Source: an uncultured Alphaproteobacteria bacterium
GTDB lineage: Bacteria > Pseudomonadota > Alphaproteobacteria > Pelagibacterales > Pelagibacteraceae
Reading direction: 5' to 3'
Assembly (NCBI GenBank): GCA_903869725.1
Contig: CAIQAD010000002.1
Location: 1-64,000 of the forward strand
Length of the DNA: 64,000 bases
Part shown: one piece after another, positions 27,959-41,975 of the stretch
Numbering within the stretch: the stretch's first letter is position 1
How the letters are laid out: each line of letters opens with the position of its first letter
The notes under the pieces: model-generated
Databases searched by the model: none
Told to the model about the DNA's origin: nothing
The model's input: the letters and a program-made list of their open reading frames with translations, nothing else
Made by a program: the position numbers and the translations under genes

Positions 27959-30901
27959 TTATAAAAGTACTTCGGTTATTATATCTTCTTGTTGCTGAAT
28001 ATGCTTCTTTAAATATCCAGTAGCTGTAGAAGCGGATCTTTCTCTGCCAACATATTTCACCTTTTTGCTTTTTGCACCGATTAAATCTAAAGTCCATTCA
28101 ATATATTTTTCAACACTATTCCAGGCTCCCATATTCTGAGGTTCTTCTTGGCACCAAATGAACTCTTCAGCATTTTTAAAGCGTTTAAGAAAATTGGCTA
28201 ATGTTCTAATTGGAAAAGGGTAAAGCTGTTCAATTCTAAGTAATTGAACGCTGTTATTTCTTATAGTCTCTCTTTTTTCTGAAATATCAAAATAAATTTT
28301 TCCAGAACAAAGAACTACTCTTTTTATATTTTCATCTTTTTCTAATTTAATAAGATTATATTCCGGATAATCAGCATGATCTTGTAATATTCTATGAAAA
28401 GAATTTTTCGGTAAAAAATCTTCTATCTCTGAAACGCATTTCTTATGTCTTAAAAGCGATTTAGGGGTAAAAACAATTAGTGGCTTTCTAAATTTTCTAT
28501 GAATCTGTCTTCTTAAAGCATGAAAATAATTTGCTGGAGTAGTACAATTTACAACCTGTAAATTTTCTTGAGCACAAGCTTGAAGATATCTTTCAATTCT
28601 AGCTGACGAATGTTCTGGACCTTGACCTTCGTATCCATGTGGCAAAAGCATCACTAATCCACTTGCTCTACTCCATTTTTTTTCTCCTGATGCAATAAAT
28701 TGATCAAAAATAATTTGCGCTCCATTTGCAAAATCTCCGAATTGAGCTTCCCACAAAACTAATGTTTCGGGAGATGATAATGAATAACCATATTCAAATC
28801 CTAAAACTCCAAACTCAGATAATAAACTATCAATGATTTCAAATTGGACTTGATTGCCAGAAATATTTTTTAGTGGATAATATTTTTCTCCTGTTTCTTG
28901 ATCAACAACAACGGCGTGCCTTTGGCTAAAAGTTCCTCTTGAAGAATCTTGTCCTACAAATCTTACGGGATAACCTTCCATTAATAGTGTTCCAAATGCC
29001 AAACTTTCTGCCATAGCCCAATCAAAACCTTTTCCAGTTTCAAACATTTTTCTCTTCGCTTCAAAAAGTCTTTTAATTGTAGGATGCGAATTTAAATTAT
29101 TTGGTAATTCACAAATTTTTTTTCCTACTTGGTTAATTAATTCCGCACTTACTCCCGTTACTCCTCTCCTATCTGATCCAAATTCTGTAGTAAATTTTGA
29201 CCATGAGCCTGTAAACCAATCAAAATCGTTAGGCTTATAATCTTTTGAAGACACGAACTCTTGATCTAAAAAACTTTTAAACTTATTTTTTTCTGATTGA
29301 ATGTCATTATTTGTAATTACACCCTCTTTAACAAGTTGATTTCCGTAAATACTAGCTGTTGAAGGATGGGTTTTTATTTTTTTATACATTAAAGGCTGTG
29401 TAAAAGAGGGTTCATCTCCTTCATTGTGACCAAATCTTCGATAACAAATAATATCGATAACTACGTCACGTTTAAATTTTTGCCTAAATTCTGTAGCTAT
29501 TCTAGCGCAATATACAACGGCTTCTGCATCATCTCCGTTAACATGAAATATTGGAGCCTGAACCATCTTTGCAACTTCTGAGGGGTATGGCGAAGATCTT
29601 GCATAAGCTGGACTTGTAGTAAAACCTATTTGATTATTTACTATAATATGAATTGTACCACCTGTGTTATGACCTTTTAGACCTGACATCGCAAAACATT
29701 CTGCAACAATTCCTTGCCCAGCAAAAGCAGCATCTCCATGCAATAATACAGGAATGACTTTTGTTCTTTCAGTATCTTTGTGAAAAAATTGTTTTGCTCT
29801 AGTTTGACCCAAAACTACTGGATTTACGGCCTCTAAATGAGAGGGATTTGCCGTTAGACTAACATGTACCACATTGCCTGAAAATTCTCTATCAGCTGAA
29901 GCTCCTAAGTGATATTTAACATCTCCTGAAACTCCCCCTACATCTGGCCCTGGGTCTCCACTAAATTCTTTAAATATTTTTTTAAATGGTTTTTGAATAA
30001 CATTAGCTAAAATATTTAATCTACCTCTATGAGGCATTCCAATCTTTATTTCTTTTACACCAGAGGATCCTCCTACTTTTATAATTTGTTCTAAAGCAGG
30101 TATTAATGATTCACATCCATCTAATCCGAATCTTTTAGTTCCGACATATTTTGTATGACAATAATTTTCAAATCCTTCAGTTGCTACTAATTTAGTAAAT
30201 ATTGCCTTTTTTCCTTCAATAGTAAAATTTTGCTCATTATTTTTTGATTCTATTCTTTCTTGTATCCATTGTTTTTCAGCAGGATCTCCCATGTGCATAA
30301 ATTCTATACCAATTTTTGAACAATAAGTTTTTAATAAAATTTCTAAAATTTCATTAACAGTTGCGTATTGAAGTCCAAGAACTTTATCTAAAAAAATTTT
30401 TCTATTTCTGTCTTCTTTTTTAAATCCATAAGTTTCTGGATTTAATTCTGGATGATAGTTTTTTTCTGTAAGCTCAAGTGGATCAAGGTCTGCTATAAGA
30501 TGACCTCTAATTCTATAAGCTCTAATCATCATTATCGCGCGTACTGAATCTATTGTTGATCTTTCTACATCTAAATTTTCATTAAAAACTATTTCTTTTG
30601 CGTGATTGACAATTTTTTCTTTTAAGGAATTCTGATTTAAATCTTTTGGCAAATATTTTTCATAAATGTCTAAATCTCCATTAGTAATAAATTTGATATT
30701 TTTTGGAGTCCAACTGGGCTCTTGATTGCTGGTTATGTTTTGTTTTGCATCTGAAAGTCCTTCAAAAAATTCTCTCCAGCTATCAGGTATACTAGATGGA
30801 TCTTCGGCATATTTAATATAAAGTTTTTCAATATAAGATGAGTTATTTCCTGATAAAAATGAAGTTTTTTCAAATATTAGATTATTTTGCTCTGACGACA
30901 T
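27959..30901 (-). CDS. sucA: 2-oxoglutarate dehydrogenase E1
   Basis: Thiamine-diphosphate decarboxylase component, 980 residues. The N-terminal E2-binding segment ([20 protein letters not shown]), [15 protein letters not shown], the ThDP/Mg region [16 protein letters not shown] and INNQ-like [18 protein letters not shown], and [18 protein letters not shown] in the transketolase-type domain are all present. The single continuous chain shows no frameshift. sucD lies 25 nt upstream. Confidence 0.98.
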   Translation of the reverse strand: MSSEQNNLIFEKTSFLSGNNSSYIEKLYIKYAEDPSSIPDSWREFFEGLSDAKQNITSNQEPSWTPKNIKFITNGDLDIYEKYLPKDLNQNSLKEKIVNHAKEIVFNENLDVERSTIDSVRAIMMIRAYRIRGHLIADLDPLELTEKNYHPELNPETYGFKKEDRNRKIFLDKVLGLQYATVNEILEILLKTYCSKIGIEFMHMGDPAEKQWIQERIESKNNEQNFTIEGKKAIFTKLVATEGFENYCHTKYVGTKRFGLDGCESLIPALEQIIKVGGSSGVKEIKIGMPHRGRLNILANVIQKPFKKIFKEFSGDPGPDVGGVSGDVKYHLGASADREFSGNVVHVSLTANPSHLEAVNPVVLGQTRAKQFFHKDTERTKVIPVLLHGDAAFAGQGIVAECFAMSGLKGHNTGGTIHIIVNNQIGFTTSPAYARSSPYPSEVAKMVQAPIFHVNGDDAEAVVYCARIATEFRQKFKRDVVIDIICYRRFGHNEGDEPSFTQPLMYKKIKTHPSTASIYGNQLVKEGVITNNDIQSEKNKFKSFLDQEFVSSKDYKPNDFDWFTGSWSKFTTEFGSDRRGVTGVSAELINQVGKKICELPNNLNSHPTIKRLFEAKRKMFETGKGFDWAMAESLAFGTLLMEGYPVRFVGQDSSRGTFSQRHAVVVDQETGEKYYPLKNISGNQVQFEIIDSLLSEFGVLGFEYGYSLSSPETLVLWEAQFGDFANGAQIIFDQFIASGEKKWSRASGLVMLLPHGYEGQGPEHSSARIERYLQACAQENLQVVNCTTPANYFHALRRQIHRKFRKPLIVFTPKSLLRHKKCVSEIEDFLPKNSFHRILQDHADYPEYNLIKLEKDENIKRVVLCSGKIYFDISEKRETIRNNSVQLLRIEQLYPFPIRTLANFLKRFKNAEEFIWCQEEPQNMGAWNSVEKYIEWTLDLIGAKSKKVKYVGRERSASTATGYLKKHIQQQEDIITEVLL

Positions 30902-30926
30902 TTAATTCTTTAGTCTTAATAAAATA

Positions 30927-31802
30927 TTATAACTTAATTTTGTCAAATAGTGTTTTGCCAATATCTGCTGGAGAATTTGCAACAGTTATTCCACAAGATT
31001 TCATTTTCTCTATTTTGTCTTTTGCCAATCCTTTTCCACCAGAAATAATTGCTCCGGCATGCCCCATCCTTCTTCCTGGTGGTGCTGTTACTCCTGCGAT
31101 GAAACCAACTACTGGTTTTTTTGTCTTTGAAGATTTTATAAATTCAGCGGCTTCTTCTTCTGCGCTACCACCTATCTCACCGATCATAATGATCGACTTT
31201 GTTTGATCATCTTTTATAAATAATTCTATGCAATCAATAAAATTAGTTCCGTTAATAGGGTCACCACCGATTCCAATGCAGGTTGATTGTCCTAAACCTA
31301 ATTCTGTAACCTGAGCTACTGCTTCATAAGTTAATGTTCCAGATCTAGAAACAATACCAACTGAACCTTTTTTATGAATATGTGCGGGCATAATTCCAAT
31401 TTTACATTCACCTGGAGTAATTATTCCAGGACAGTTTGGTCCAATTAAGCGACTTTTTGATTTAATTAATTTTTCTTTAACCTTAATCATGTCAAGAATT
31501 GGTATTCCTTCAGTAATGCAAACTATAAGCTTAATTTCATTTTCAATAGCTTCCAATATAGCTGCGGCAGCAAAGGGTGCTGGCACATAAATCATAGTCG
31601 CGTCTGGCTGGACTTTTTCAACTGCCTCAGCAACCGTATTAAATACTGGTTTTCCAAGATGCATTTGTCCGCCTTTTTTTGGAGTAATTCCTCCTACTAA
31701 ATTAGTTCCGTAAGCAATGGCTTGCTCAGAGTGAAAAGTTCCATGTGTTCCTGTAAAACCCTGACAAATAACTCTTGTATTTTTATTTACTAAGACTGAC
31801 AT
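30927..31802 (-). CDS. sucD: Succinyl-CoA synthetase subunit alpha
   Basis: 291 residues. CoA-binding fold start [34 protein letters not shown] near 122, [10 protein letters not shown], and the phosphohistidine in [11 protein letters not shown] near 248. Together with sucC it makes succinate with substrate-level ATP or GTP formation. Directly abuts the sucC stop with no gap. Confidence 0.97.
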   Translation of the reverse strand: MSVLVNKNTRVICQGFTGTHGTFHSEQAIAYGTNLVGGITPKKGGQMHLGKPVFNTVAEAVEKVQPDATMIYVPAPFAAAAILEAIENEIKLIVCITEGIPILDMIKVKEKLIKSKSRLIGPNCPGIITPGECKIGIMPAHIHKKGSVGIVSRSGTLTYEAVAQVTELGLGQSTCIGIGGDPINGTNFIDCIELFIKDDQTKSIIMIGEIGGSAEEEAAEFIKSSKTKKPVVGFIAGVTAPPGRRMGHAGAIISGGKGLAKDKIEKMKSCGITVANSPADIGKTLFDKIKL

Positions 31803-32963
31803 TTATTTTGTTGCCTCAACAATTTTTTGTGCAGCTTCATTTAAATTGTTAGCTGAAATAATTTTTAATCCAGATTTTTTTAATATTTCTTTTCCTTCTT
31901 CAACATTAGTTCCAGCGAGTCTAACAACTAATGGAACTTTTAACTCTACCTCTTTAGCAGCATCAATTACTCCTTGAGCTATAATGTCACAACGCATAAT
32001 CCCGCCAAAAATATTAACAAGAATTCCTCTAACATTTTTATCAGATAAAATTATTTTAAAAGCTGCTGAAACTTTCTCTTTTGTAGCTCCGCCCCCAACA
32101 TCAAGGAAATTTGCAGGTTCTGAGCCATAAAATTTAATAATATCCATCGTTGCCATTGCAAGTCCAGCACCATTAACCATACAACCAATTTTTCCGTCTA
32201 ATTTAATATAAGCAAGTTCATATTTACTTGCTTCGATTTCCATAGGGTCTTCTTCGTTTAAATCTCTAAGAGCTTTTATTTCAGGATGTCTAAAAAGAGC
32301 ATTATCGTCAAAATTTATTTTTGCATCTAAACATTTGATTTGGTTTTGCTTGGTTAAAATTAACGGATTAATTTCAATAAGATTTGCATCTGTTTTAATT
32401 AGAGTCTCAAAAAGAGATATTGCAACTTTTTTTGCTTGTTCTTTTTGCTCTATATTTAAATTAAATGGCCTAACTATATTTTCTAAATCTTGATCGCTTA
32501 ACTTTTGTGACAAAAAAACTCGTGTTGTAATTATCTTATCTGGAGTTTTTAGTGCAACTTCTTCCACATCCATTCCTCCTTCTGCACTAGAGATGAAGGC
32601 AATTTTAGATGAAGCTCTATCCACTAAACATGATAGATAAAATTCTTTTTGAATATCGGAAGCCTCTTCTATGTATAATCTTTTTACTTCACGTCCTTGA
32701 GGTCCAGTTTGATTAGTTATAAGAATTTTTCCAAGCAAATTTTGGCTTATACTTTTAACTTCATCAATACTTTTTGCTAATTTAACTCCTCCAGCTTTTC
32801 CTCTCCCTCCAGCATGAATTTGTGCTTTTACAACATATAAATCTGATTTTAAATCCTTAATTTTTTGATCTATTTCATTAATTGAAAAAATAACTACTCC
32901 TTTAGATACAGGAGCTCCAAAACTTTTTATTAAATCTTTGGCTTGATGTTCATGAATATTCAT
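31803..32963 (-). CDS. sucC: Succinyl-CoA synthetase subunit beta
   Basis: 386 residues with an ATP-grasp domain. [19 protein letters not shown] at the N-terminus, [17 protein letters not shown] near 46-62, EINPLIL, and the CoA-ligase half with [19 protein letters not shown], and [11 protein letters not shown]. Sits between mdh (10-nt gap) and sucD, the classical alphaproteobacterial mdh-sucCDAB order. Confidence 0.97.
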   Translation of the reverse strand: MNIHEHQAKDLIKSFGAPVSKGVVIFSINEIDQKIKDLKSDLYVVKAQIHAGGRGKAGGVKLAKSIDEVKSISQNLLGKILITNQTGPQGREVKRLYIEEASDIQKEFYLSCLVDRASSKIAFISSAEGGMDVEEVALKTPDKIITTRVFLSQKLSDQDLENIVRPFNLNIEQKEQAKKVAISLFETLIKTDANLIEINPLILTKQNQIKCLDAKINFDDNALFRHPEIKALRDLNEEDPMEIEASKYELAYIKLDGKIGCMVNGAGLAMATMDIIKFYGSEPANFLDVGGGATKEKVSAAFKIILSDKNVRGILVNIFGGIMRCDIIAQGVIDAAKEVELKVPLVVRLAGTNVEEGKEILKKSGLKIISANNLNEAAQKIVEATK

Positions 32964-32973
32964 TTTTTAAATA

Positions 32974-34008
<1,035 letters not shown>

Positions 34009-34036
34009 CTAATGAGTCAAATAAACTTACTAAGAA

Positions 34037-34831
34037 TTACAAATTTTTACTATATTGTGTTAACATCTTTTTGATTGAACCAATAGCTTTTGCTGGATTT
34101 AAACCTTTTGGGCAAGAATTAGTACAATTCATGATAGTATGACATCTAAAAAGTTTAAGTTCATCTGCAACTTTTTTAAGCCTTTTTTCTCTCTCTTCGT
34201 CTCTACTATCTATAATCCATCTATAGGCCTGCAATAAAACTGCTGGTCCTAAATATTTCTCTCCATTCCACCAATAACTCGGACAAGAAGTAGAACAGCA
34301 AGCACATAAAATACATTCATATAGTCCATCTAATTTTTCTCTGTCTTTTTTTGATTGATAAATTTCATGTTTATCAACCTTATCATTTTTAGCTTCAACT
34401 TGTAACCAAGGTTCTATGGATTGATATTGCTTGTAAAGTTTATTTAAATCTGGGACTAAATCTTTAACAACCTGCATATGAGGCAATGGATAAATTTTAA
34501 TCTCACCAACAATATCTTTGGCAGATTTCGTGCAAGCTAAAGTATTAGTGCCATCAATATTCATAGCGCATGATCCACATACTCCTTCTCTACACGATCT
34601 TCTAAAAGTAACAGTGCTGTCAATTTCATTTTTAATTTTAATTAAAACATCAAGTACCATTGGACCACATTCATCCATATTAACTTCATATGTATCTAAT
34701 CTTGGATTCTCATTTGATTCTGGACTCCAACGATAAATTTTAACTTTTTTTAAAGTTTTACCATTTGTCTTATCTTTAAAATATTTTCCTTCTACAACTT
34801 TTGAATTTTTTGGCAAAGAAAATTGAACCAT
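34037..34831 (-). CDS. sdhB: Succinate dehydrogenase iron-sulfur subunit
   Basis: Complex II electron-transfer subunit, 264 residues. The [2Fe-2S] ligands are in [12 protein letters not shown] and NTLAC (about 78-98), the [4Fe-4S] in [12 protein letters not shown] (about 172-183) and the [3Fe-4S] in [14 protein letters not shown] (about 230-243). One base shared with sdhA. Confidence 0.98.
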   Translation of the reverse strand: MVQFSLPKNSKVVEGKYFKDKTNGKTLKKVKIYRWSPESNENPRLDTYEVNMDECGPMVLDVLIKIKNEIDSTVTFRRSCREGVCGSCAMNIDGTNTLACTKSAKDIVGEIKIYPLPHMQVVKDLVPDLNKLYKQYQSIEPWLQVEAKNDKVDKHEIYQSKKDREKLDGLYECILCACCSTSCPSYWWNGEKYLGPAVLLQAYRWIIDSRDEEREKRLKKVADELKLFRCHTIMNCTNSCPKGLNPAKAIGSIKKMLTQYSKNL

Positions 34832-36612
34832 TAATAAACTCTCGCTTTTGGAGGAAAATATTGAACTTCGTTTGATAGAGTAAAATTATGTACATTCCTA
34901 TAATCGATTTTAACTTTTTCACCGTCTTGCCAAGCAAGAGTATGTTTCATCCATTTCTCATCATCTCTTTCCTTGAAATCTTCTCTTGAATGCGCTCCTC
35001 GGCTTTCTTTTCTGTTCTCAGCTGAAGCCATTGTAACCATTGCTTGTCTAATTAAATTATCGAATTCTAAAGTCTCAACTAAATCAGTATTAAAAATTAA
35101 AGATTTATCTTTAACAACAATATCTTCTATTCCTTGCCATGGTTTTTTAATATCTGCCAAACCTTGTTTTAATATTTTTTCATCTCTAAATACTGCACAT
35201 TTTGACTGCATAGTTCTTTGCATTTGATCTCTTAATTTTGCTGTAGATGTTGAGCCATTAGCATTTCTTAATTTATCAAATCTAGATAAAGATTTTTGTG
35301 TATCATTTTCAGATATTTTTTCATGTTTCGAATTTGGTTTAACTAACTCAGCGGCTCTCATTGCAGCTGCTCTTCCAAAAACAACTAGATCTATTAATGA
35401 ATTAGAGCCTAATCTGTTTGCTCCATGTACTGAAACGCAAGCTGCCTCCCCTACAGCCATTAATCCCGGAACAATTACATCTTTATTATTTTCTGATTTA
35501 GATATTACTTCACCATAATAATTAGTTGGTATTCCTCCCATATTGTAATGAACAGTTGGAACAACTGGTATGGGTTCCTTGGTAACGTCAACGCCAGCAA
35601 AAATTTTTGCTGATTCTGAAATTCCAGGCAATCTTTCATGTAATACTTTTGGATCTAAATGATTAAGATGAAGATAAATATGATCCTTTTGCTTACCAAC
35701 TCCTCTTCCTTGGTTAATTTCTATAGTCATCGATCTTGAAACAACATCTCTTGAAGCCAAATCTTTTGCATGAGGAGCGTATCTCTCCATAAATCTCTCT
35801 CCTTCAGAATTAACCAAAAAGCCTCCCTCTCCTCTTGAGCCTTCAGTAATTAAACATCCAGCACCATAAATTCCAGTTGGATGAAATTGAACAAATTCCA
35901 TATCTTGCAAAGGCAATCCTGCTCTTAAAACCATTGCATTGCCATCACCTGTGCAAGTGTGTGCAGAAGTTGCTGAAAAATATGCTCTGCCATAACCGCC
36001 TGTTGCTAAAATTGTAATATGAGATCTAAAACGATGAATAGTTCCGTCTTGCAAATTCCAAGCAGTTACACCGTAACATTTGCCGTTTTTCATTATTAGA
36101 TCTAATGCAAAATATTCTATGAAAAATTCGGTATTTCTTTTTAATGCCTGTCCATACAATGTGTGCAAAATCGCATGACCTGTTCTATCCGCAGCCGCAC
36201 AAGTTCTTTGTGCAATTCCATTACCATAATTAGCTGTCATACCACCAAATGGCCTTTGATAAATTTTTCCTTCTTCTGTTCTGCTAAAAGGAACTCCATA
36301 TTTTTCAAGTTCAATTACTGCTCGTGGTGCTTCTTTACATAAATACTCAATCGCATCTTGATCTCCTAACCAGTCGGCACCTTTGACTGTATCATACATG
36401 TGCCAACGCCAATCATCTTCAGACATATTTCCCAAAGCCGCTGAAATACCACCTTGTGCGGCAGCTGTATGACTTCTGGTTGGAAATACTTTTGAAATAC
36501 AAGCTGTTTTAAGTCCAGCTTCTGCTAACCCCACTGCTGCTCTCAACCCTGAGCCGCCCGCACCAACAACTATAACGTCATATTCATGTTCAATAATTGG
36601 ATAACTGCTCAT
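34831..36612 (-). CDS. sdhA: Succinate dehydrogenase flavoprotein subunit
   Basis: Oxidises succinate to fumarate, 593 residues. FAD motif [19 protein letters not shown] near 16-34, covalent flavin His in [16 protein letters not shown]-type [18 protein letters not shown], the catalytic Arg region SRGEGGFL, and [14 protein letters not shown] near the C-terminal third. The sdhCDAB gene order is standard. Confidence 0.98.
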   Translation of the reverse strand: MSSYPIIEHEYDVIVVGAGGSGLRAAVGLAEAGLKTACISKVFPTRSHTAAAQGGISAALGNMSEDDWRWHMYDTVKGADWLGDQDAIEYLCKEAPRAVIELEKYGVPFSRTEEGKIYQRPFGGMTANYGNGIAQRTCAAADRTGHAILHTLYGQALKRNTEFFIEYFALDLIMKNGKCYGVTAWNLQDGTIHRFRSHITILATGGYGRAYFSATSAHTCTGDGNAMVLRAGLPLQDMEFVQFHPTGIYGAGCLITEGSRGEGGFLVNSEGERFMERYAPHAKDLASRDVVSRSMTIEINQGRGVGKQKDHIYLHLNHLDPKVLHERLPGISESAKIFAGVDVTKEPIPVVPTVHYNMGGIPTNYYGEVISKSENNKDVIVPGLMAVGEAACVSVHGANRLGSNSLIDLVVFGRAAAMRAAELVKPNSKHEKISENDTQKSLSRFDKLRNANGSTSTAKLRDQMQRTMQSKCAVFRDEKILKQGLADIKKPWQGIEDIVVKDKSLIFNTDLVETLEFDNLIRQAMVTMASAENRKESRGAHSREDFKERDDEKWMKHTLAWQDGEKVKIDYRNVHNFTLSNEVQYFPPKARVY

Positions 36613-36953
36613 AAAATAATTTTTAATAGTGATATAATGCCAATGATTGGAAATATAGCTGAATATATCATTATAATTTTATTAAGAATACTTTTTAAAT
36701 TTGGATTCTGAATATAATCTTCTACAATTTCATTAATACCTAGTTTTAAATGTAATCCTGCAAATATTAAGAATAAAACAAAAAAAATTATTGATAAATA
36801 ATTATCAAAAAAATTTAATGCTCCTGTATAATCTTTATTAACTAGATTAATTAGAGAATATAAAAAAAACAATAATATTGGGATTAAAATGACAGCACTT
36901 GCTCTTTGCATAAACCACTTATTTAAGGCACGGTTCTTCATCATATAATCCAA
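36609..36953 (-). CDS. sdhD: Succinate dehydrogenase membrane anchor subunit D
   Basis: 114 residues as read, three predicted membrane helices (about 17-33, 47-68, 89-112). The haem/quinone-site pattern [14 protein letters not shown] near 68-81 is kept. The start at 36953 overlaps sdhC by 13 nt; the nearby in-frame ATGs at codons 4-5 could equally be used. It overlaps sdhA by 4 nt. Confidence 0.9.
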   Translation of the reverse strand: MDYMMKNRALNKWFMQRASAVILIPILLFFLYSLINLVNKDYTGALNFFDNYLSIIFFVLFLIFAGLHLKLGINEIVEDYIQNPNLKSILNKIIMIYSAIFPIIGIISLLKIIL

Positions 36954-37312
36954 ATAATAAAAGTTACTAAAATAGAAATTAATAAAACAGCTATTCCCGA
37001 AAAATTAGCAGTCTTAATTTCGTAACCATAGCCAAGATCCCAAGCAAGATGTCTAACACCATTTAACATGTGATAAATAAATGACCATGTAAAACCTACT
37101 AAAATGAATTTGCCAAGAAAACTTCTTAAAAATTTTTGATAAAAGTTGTAATATTCAGGACCTAAAGCCAAAGATAATATCCATATCACAATTAAAAAAA
37201 ATCCTGAAGTATTTATTACGCCTGTTAATCTATGCGTGATTGATAATAAAGAAGAGAACTGCCATTTATAAATTTGAATATGAGGAGATAATGGTCTTAA
37301 ATTTTTTTCCAT
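36941..37312 (-). CDS. sdhC: Succinate dehydrogenase cytochrome b556 subunit C
   Basis: 123 residues, three helices. Family motifs RPLSPHIQIYKW (6-17), SITHRLTGV with the quinone-site Ser and Arg, and the haem-ligand His in HMLNGVRHLAWDLG near 82. First of the sdh genes in transcription order, 8 nt after asd. Confidence 0.94.
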   Translation of the reverse strand: MEKNLRPLSPHIQIYKWQFSSLLSITHRLTGVINTSGFFLIVIWILSLALGPEYYNFYQKFLRSFLGKFILVGFTWSFIYHMLNGVRHLAWDLGYGYEIKTANFSGIAVLLISILVTFIIWII

Positions 37313-37320
37313 AAAAAATA

Positions 37321-38334
37321 CTAATTATTTTTTATATGCTTTTTAACTAAAACCTCCGCTATTTGCACTGCATTTAATGCAGCTCCTTTTAATAAATTAT
37401 CAGAAACGATCCACAAATTTACTGCATTTTTTGTAGGATCTTTTCTAATTCTAGAAATGTAAGTGAAAAAACTTCCTGCAGATTCCGCCGGAGTAGCATA
37501 TCCACCATTTTTTTGTTCATCTATTACTTTACAACTTGGCGCTTTTGCTAAAATTGACCGTATCTGTTGTATATTAAATTTCTTTTTAAATTCTACATTC
37601 GCTGTTTCTGAATGGGCAACAAGCACGGGTACACGCACACAAGTTGCTGTAAGTTTAATATTTTTGTCTAAAATTTTTTTTGTCTCATGTTCCATTTTCC
37701 ATTCTTCTTTTGTCGATCCATCCTTCATAAAAACATCAATATGGGGAATTACGTTAAAAGCTATTTGTTTAGTAAATTTTTTTGATCTAATTTTTTTCTT
37801 ATTAAGATAATCTTTAGTTTGCGAAACTAATTCATCCATAGCAGCTTTTCCTGCTCCTGATACAGACTGATATGTTGATGTAACAACTCTTTTTATTTTA
37901 AATTTGTCATGCAAAGGTTTTAGGGCAACAACTAATTGTGCAGTTGAACAATTTGGATTTGCTATGATATTTGTTTTTTTATAATCTTTAATTGCATGTT
38001 CGTTAACCTCAGGAACAATTAGCGGAATATTTTTAAATGCTCTAAAATAACTTGAATACTCAATAACAATCGAGTCTTTTGCAATTTTAGGAGCCCAAGT
38101 TTTTGCAAGTTTAGATCCTGCGCAAAAAAAAGTGATATCAGCTTTTCTAAAATCAAAATCTTCTAAACTTCTAACTTCAATATTTTTATTTTTAAATTTA
38201 ATAAATTTACCAACGCTTTTTTTGGAGGCTATTAAATAAATAGTATTTACTGGAAACTTTCTTCTTTCTAAAACTTCTATTGTTTTTCTTCCTGCGTTTC
38301 CTGTGCTTCCAACAATAGCTATATTTGTTCTCAT
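37321..38334 (-). CDS. asd: Aspartate-semialdehyde dehydrogenase
   Basis: Branch-point enzyme for lysine, threonine and methionine. 337 residues: NADP motif IVGSTGNAGRKTIEVL (about 6-21), the catalytic Cys in NPNCSTAQLV near 130, QSVSGAGKAAMDEL near 160 and the catalytic His region RVPVLVAHSETANVEF. It lies 4 nt after leuB; leuCDB-asd is a recurrent alphaproteobacterial arrangement. Confidence 0.97.
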   Translation of the reverse strand: MRTNIAIVGSTGNAGRKTIEVLERRKFPVNTIYLIASKKSVGKFIKFKNKNIEVRSLEDFDFRKADITFFCAGSKLAKTWAPKIAKDSIVIEYSSYFRAFKNIPLIVPEVNEHAIKDYKKTNIIANPNCSTAQLVVALKPLHDKFKIKRVVTSTYQSVSGAGKAAMDELVSQTKDYLNKKKIRSKKFTKQIAFNVIPHIDVFMKDGSTKEEWKMEHETKKILDKNIKLTATCVRVPVLVAHSETANVEFKKKFNIQQIRSILAKAPSCKVIDEQKNGGYATPAESAGSFFTYISRIRKDPTKNAVNLWIVSDNLLKGAALNAVQIAEVLVKKHIKNN

Positions 38335-38338
38335 TTTT

Positions 38339-39445
38339 TTATTTTAATTTAGATATAACCAAATCACCCATTTCAGACGTTGAAACTTTTTTCTGACCTT
38401 TTTCCATTATATCTTGAGTTCTATAACCTTCTTTAAGAACGTTCTTAACAGCCTGATCAAGCATATCTGCATCTTTATCCATGTCAAAAGAATAACGTAG
38501 CGCCATAGAAAAACTCAATATTGACGCAAGTGGGTTTGCGATATTTTTTCCTGCAATATCTGGAGCTGAACCATGACAAGGTTCGTACATTGATTTAAAT
38601 TTTCCGTCTTTATTTTTTCCACTTAACGATGCTGAGGGCAACATTCCAAGCGAACCTGTTAACATTCCAGCTTCATCTGAAAGCATATCGCCAAATAAAT
38701 TATCTGTGACAATAACGTCAAATTGTTTAGGATTTCTAACTAATTGCATTGCACAGTTGTCAGCTAGCATATGATTCAATTCCACATCTTTAAATTCTTG
38801 TTTATGAAGTTTTACTACTTCTTCTCTCCATAACAAACCAGCTTCCATAACATTTGACTTTTCACATGATGTAACTTTATTATTTCTTTTTCTAGCTAAT
38901 TCAAATGCAACTCTTGCCACTCTTTGTATTTCGCTTGATGTGTAAGTATGAGTATTAGTTCCTTTTTTTTCTCCATTAGGTAATTTTTCAACTCCTCTTG
39001 GTGTTCCAAAATAAATTCCTCCTGTAAGTTCACGAACAATCATAATATTTAGATCAGAAACAACTTCTGGCTTTAATGTAGATGCGTTTGCAAGCTCTTT
39101 AAAACAAATAGCTGGTCTTAAATTTGCAAATAATTCGAGATCTTTTCTCAATCTTAAAAGTGCTCTTTCTGGTCTTTTGGAGAAATCTAATTTATCCCAC
39201 TTTGGTCCGCCTACCGCTCCTAATAAAACTGCATCACTTGAAAGCGCAATTTCCATTACATTATCGGTAATAGGAGTACCGTATTTATCAAAAGAAACTC
39301 CACCCGCCAATTCTTCTGTAATCTCAAATTCTGCAGATTTATTTTTATTGAACCAAAGAATAATTTTTTTAACTTCATTCATTACTTCCGGCCCAATTCC
39401 ATCTCCAGCAAGTATAAGAAGTTTTTTTTTCACTAGTACAGCCAA
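38339..39445 (-). CDS. leuB: 3-isopropylmalate dehydrogenase
   Basis: Oxidative decarboxylation in leucine synthesis, 368 residues. [14 protein letters not shown] near 11-24, [21 protein letters not shown] with the substrate arginines, [10 protein letters not shown] and the metal-binding [14 protein letters not shown]. The first residues (MAVLVKKK) overlap leuD by 13 nt. Confidence 0.97.
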   Translation of the reverse strand: MAVLVKKKLLILAGDGIGPEVMNEVKKIILWFNKNKSAEFEITEELAGGVSFDKYGTPITDNVMEIALSSDAVLLGAVGGPKWDKLDFSKRPERALLRLRKDLELFANLRPAICFKELANASTLKPEVVSDLNIMIVRELTGGIYFGTPRGVEKLPNGEKKGTNTHTYTSSEIQRVARVAFELARKRNNKVTSCEKSNVMEAGLLWREEVVKLHKQEFKDVELNHMLADNCAMQLVRNPKQFDVIVTDNLFGDMLSDEAGMLTGSLGMLPSASLSGKNKDGKFKSMYEPCHGSAPDIAGKNIANPLASILSFSMALRYSFDMDKDADMLDQAVKNVLKEGYRTQDIMEKGQKKVSTSEMGDLVISKLK

Positions 39446-40035
39446 GGAGTAATGTTTTTTCTTTTTTGCTCAAAATTATTAATTTTGCTTTCTTTCTTTA
39501 GTGTTAAAGCAATATCATCATAACCATTTAGCAAACATTCTTTCTTGAAAGATTCAATCTCAAAATCAAAAGGTTGATTATCCTCTTTTAGTATTTTTTG
39601 ATCAACTAAATCGATTTCGATTTCTTTTTTTTGTTTTGCAATTTCACTTAACTCTTTGACTTTATTTTCATCTAAAATAATTGGTAAAATTCCATTTTTA
39701 AAACAATTATTATAAAAAATATCAGCGAAGCTAGGAGCAATAATACAGCGAATTCCAAAATCAAGTAACGCCCAAGGAGCATGTTCTCTTGAAGAACCGC
39801 AGCCAAAATTTTTTCCAGATATTAAAATTTTTGCTTTATTAAAAGGGTCATTATTTAAAACAAAATCTTTAATCAAATTTCCTTTTTGATCGTAACGCAT
39901 CTCGTAAAATAAAGCAGATCCTAGTCCTGTACGCTTAATAGTTTTTAAAAATTGTTTTGGAATAATCATATCAGTATCAACATTCATGATCTGCAAATCT
40001 GCAGCGATTGCCTTAATTTTCGAAAATTTTTCCAT
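39433..40035 (-). CDS. leuD: 3-isopropylmalate dehydratase small subunit
   Basis: Swivelling domain of isopropylmalate isomerase, 200 residues. [16 protein letters not shown] near 18-33, [14 protein letters not shown] near 86 and the C-terminal [10 protein letters not shown] are diagnostic. Shares one base with leuC and 13 nt with leuB. Confidence 0.97.
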   Translation of the reverse strand: MEKFSKIKAIAADLQIMNVDTDMIIPKQFLKTIKRTGLGSALFYEMRYDQKGNLIKDFVLNNDPFNKAKILISGKNFGCGSSREHAPWALLDFGIRCIIAPSFADIFYNNCFKNGILPIILDENKVKELSEIAKQKKEIEIDLVDQKILKEDNQPFDFEIESFKKECLLNGYDDIALTLKKESKINNFEQKRKNITPWLY

Positions 40036-41435
40036 TAAATTATTTTTCTAATATCAACAAATTTCCCTTCAATGGCTGCGGCGGCGGCCATTACAGGACT
40101 GACTAAATGTGTTCTTCCGCCTCGCCCTTGTCTACCTTCAAAATTTCTATTAGATGTAGAAGCGCAACGTTCCTGGGGTTTTAATTGATCAGGATTCATT
40201 CCCAAACACATTGAACATCCAGGCTCTCTCCATTCAAAACCTGCTTCTTTTAAAATGATATCTATGCCTTCTTGTTCTGCCTGCAATTTTACTAAACCAG
40301 ATCCTGGTACAACTATTGCCTCAACATTTTTGTTTACTTTTTTTCCTTTAACTATTTTTACTACTTCTCTTAGATCTTCAATTCTTCCATTTGTACAAGA
40401 ACCTATAAATACTTTATCAATTTTTATATCTTTAATCGGGGTATTTGGTTCTAACCCCATGTAATTTAATGATCTAATAATTGATTTTTTTTTATCTTCG
40501 TTCTTTTCAACAGTTGGGTCTGGAACATTGCCATTAATTGAAGATATATCTTGCGGACTTGTTCCCCATGTTACAGTTGGTTCAATTTCATTAGCATTTA
40601 AATGAATTTCCCTATCAAATTTTGCATCTTTGTCTGTAAACAATGTTTTCCAATAATTAACTGCCTGTTCCCATTTATCTGCTTTGGGTGCCATTGGTCT
40701 TCCTTTTATATAGTCAAATGTTTTTTGATCTGGTGCTATCAAGCCAGCTCTAGCGCCCGCTTCAATACTCATGTTGCACACTGTCATTCTTTCTTCCATA
40801 CTAAAATTTCGAAAAACATCTCCTGCATATTCAATAACATAGCCTGTGCCGCCAGCAGTACCTATTTTACCTATGATGGTTAAAATTACATCTTTAGCTG
40901 TAACGCCTAGAGGTAATTTTCCATTAACATTTATTCTAAAATTTTTTGCTTTAGTTTGAATTAAAGTTTGTGTGGCAAGAACATGTTCAACTTCTGAAGT
41001 TCCAATTCCAAATGCTAAGGCTCCAAAAGCACCATGCGTTGATGTATGACTGTCCCCACAAACAATGGTCATGCCTGGCTGGGTAAAACCTTGCTCTGGT
41101 CCAATAACATGAACTATTCCTTGTCTCTTATCATTTAATCCAAAAAAATTTACCCCAAACTCTTTACAATTTTTTGATAATGTCTCTACTTGAATTGCCG
41201 ACTCTTTATCCGCTATACCTTTTGATCTATCTGTTGTTGGAACGTTATGATCAGCAACTGCTAATGTTGAAAGGGGAGATTTAACTTTTCTGTTAGTCAT
41301 TCGTAATCCCTCGAACGCTTGTGGACTTGTAACTTCATGAACTAAATGTCGGTCAATATATAATAGTATTGTTCCGTCACTTTGCTCTTCAACTAAATGG
41401 CTTTCTAAGATCTTGTCGTATATTGTCTTTGACAT
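40035..41435 (-). CDS. leuC: 3-isopropylmalate dehydratase large subunit
   Basis: Aconitase-type [4Fe-4S] subunit, 466 residues. Cluster cysteines in GSCTNGR (about 345) and [11 protein letters not shown] (about 405), active-site [21 protein letters not shown] near 127. Placed directly after rplS (17-nt gap), so leucine genes are fused to a ribosomal operon here. Confidence 0.97.
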   Translation of the reverse strand: MSKTIYDKILESHLVEEQSDGTILLYIDRHLVHEVTSPQAFEGLRMTNRKVKSPLSTLAVADHNVPTTDRSKGIADKESAIQVETLSKNCKEFGVNFFGLNDKRQGIVHVIGPEQGFTQPGMTIVCGDSHTSTHGAFGALAFGIGTSEVEHVLATQTLIQTKAKNFRINVNGKLPLGVTAKDVILTIIGKIGTAGGTGYVIEYAGDVFRNFSMEERMTVCNMSIEAGARAGLIAPDQKTFDYIKGRPMAPKADKWEQAVNYWKTLFTDKDAKFDREIHLNANEIEPTVTWGTSPQDISSINGNVPDPTVEKNEDKKKSIIRSLNYMGLEPNTPIKDIKIDKVFIGSCTNGRIEDLREVVKIVKGKKVNKNVEAIVVPGSGLVKLQAEQEGIDIILKEAGFEWREPGCSMCLGMNPDQLKPQERCASTSNRNFEGRQGRGGRTHLVSPVMAAAAAIEGKFVDIRKII

Positions 41436-41452
41436 AAAATAAAAAATAATTT

Positions 41453-41965
41453 TTATTTTTTCTTATTTTCAACTTCAGATTTTGGTGCTGCTTTTTTGGC
41501 TGATTGAATTTCCACTGTTTCTGTTGGTGTTTGCACATCTAATCCTTCTACTACTTCTTTTTTAGGAAGAGGTTGAATTATATCAACTCCAATTTTTTTT
41601 TTAATTTTTTCAGTAATTCTTGCAGATTTACCTGTTCTGTCTCTTAAATAATATAATTTTGCTCTTCTTACTTTTCCACTTCTTATTACTTCAACTGACT
41701 CTACGTTCGGGCTATGGATTGGAAACAATCTTTCTACACCCTCGCCAAATGAAATTTTTCTAACAGTAAAAGTTGAATTAATTCCTTTATTTTTTTTTGC
41801 GATACATACTCCCTCATACGCTTGTATCCTTTGTCTTTTTCCCTCGATAATTCTAACATTAACTTTTAAAGTATCACCTGGTGAAAATTCAGGTATTTTC
41901 TTTTTTTCACCGATTTGCTTTATATGTAGTTTATCTATTTCATCTATTCTCATGGAAATTTGCAT
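41453..41965 (-). CDS. rplS: 50S ribosomal protein L19
   Basis: 170 residues, about 45 longer than typical L19. The core is clear: [20 protein letters not shown] (two parts), [38 protein letters not shown] and [15 protein letters not shown]. After about residue 125 comes a Lys/Glu/Ser-rich tail ([20 protein letters not shown]) that looks disordered. 10 nt after trmD in the rpsP-trmD-rplS order. Confidence 0.96.
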   Translation of the reverse strand: MQISMRIDEIDKLHIKQIGEKKKIPEFSPGDTLKVNVRIIEGKRQRIQAYEGVCIAKKNKGINSTFTVRKISFGEGVERLFPIHSPNVESVEVIRSGKVRRAKLYYLRDRTGKSARITEKIKKKIGVDIIQPLPKKEVVEGLDVQTPTETVEIQSAKKAAPKSEVENKKK

Positions 41966-41975
41966 TAAAAATTAT

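Noticed and set aside
30838-31206. 122-codon plus-strand frame across the sucA/sucD junction
   Set aside because: Antisense to both genes with shadow-type composition; no recognisable domain.
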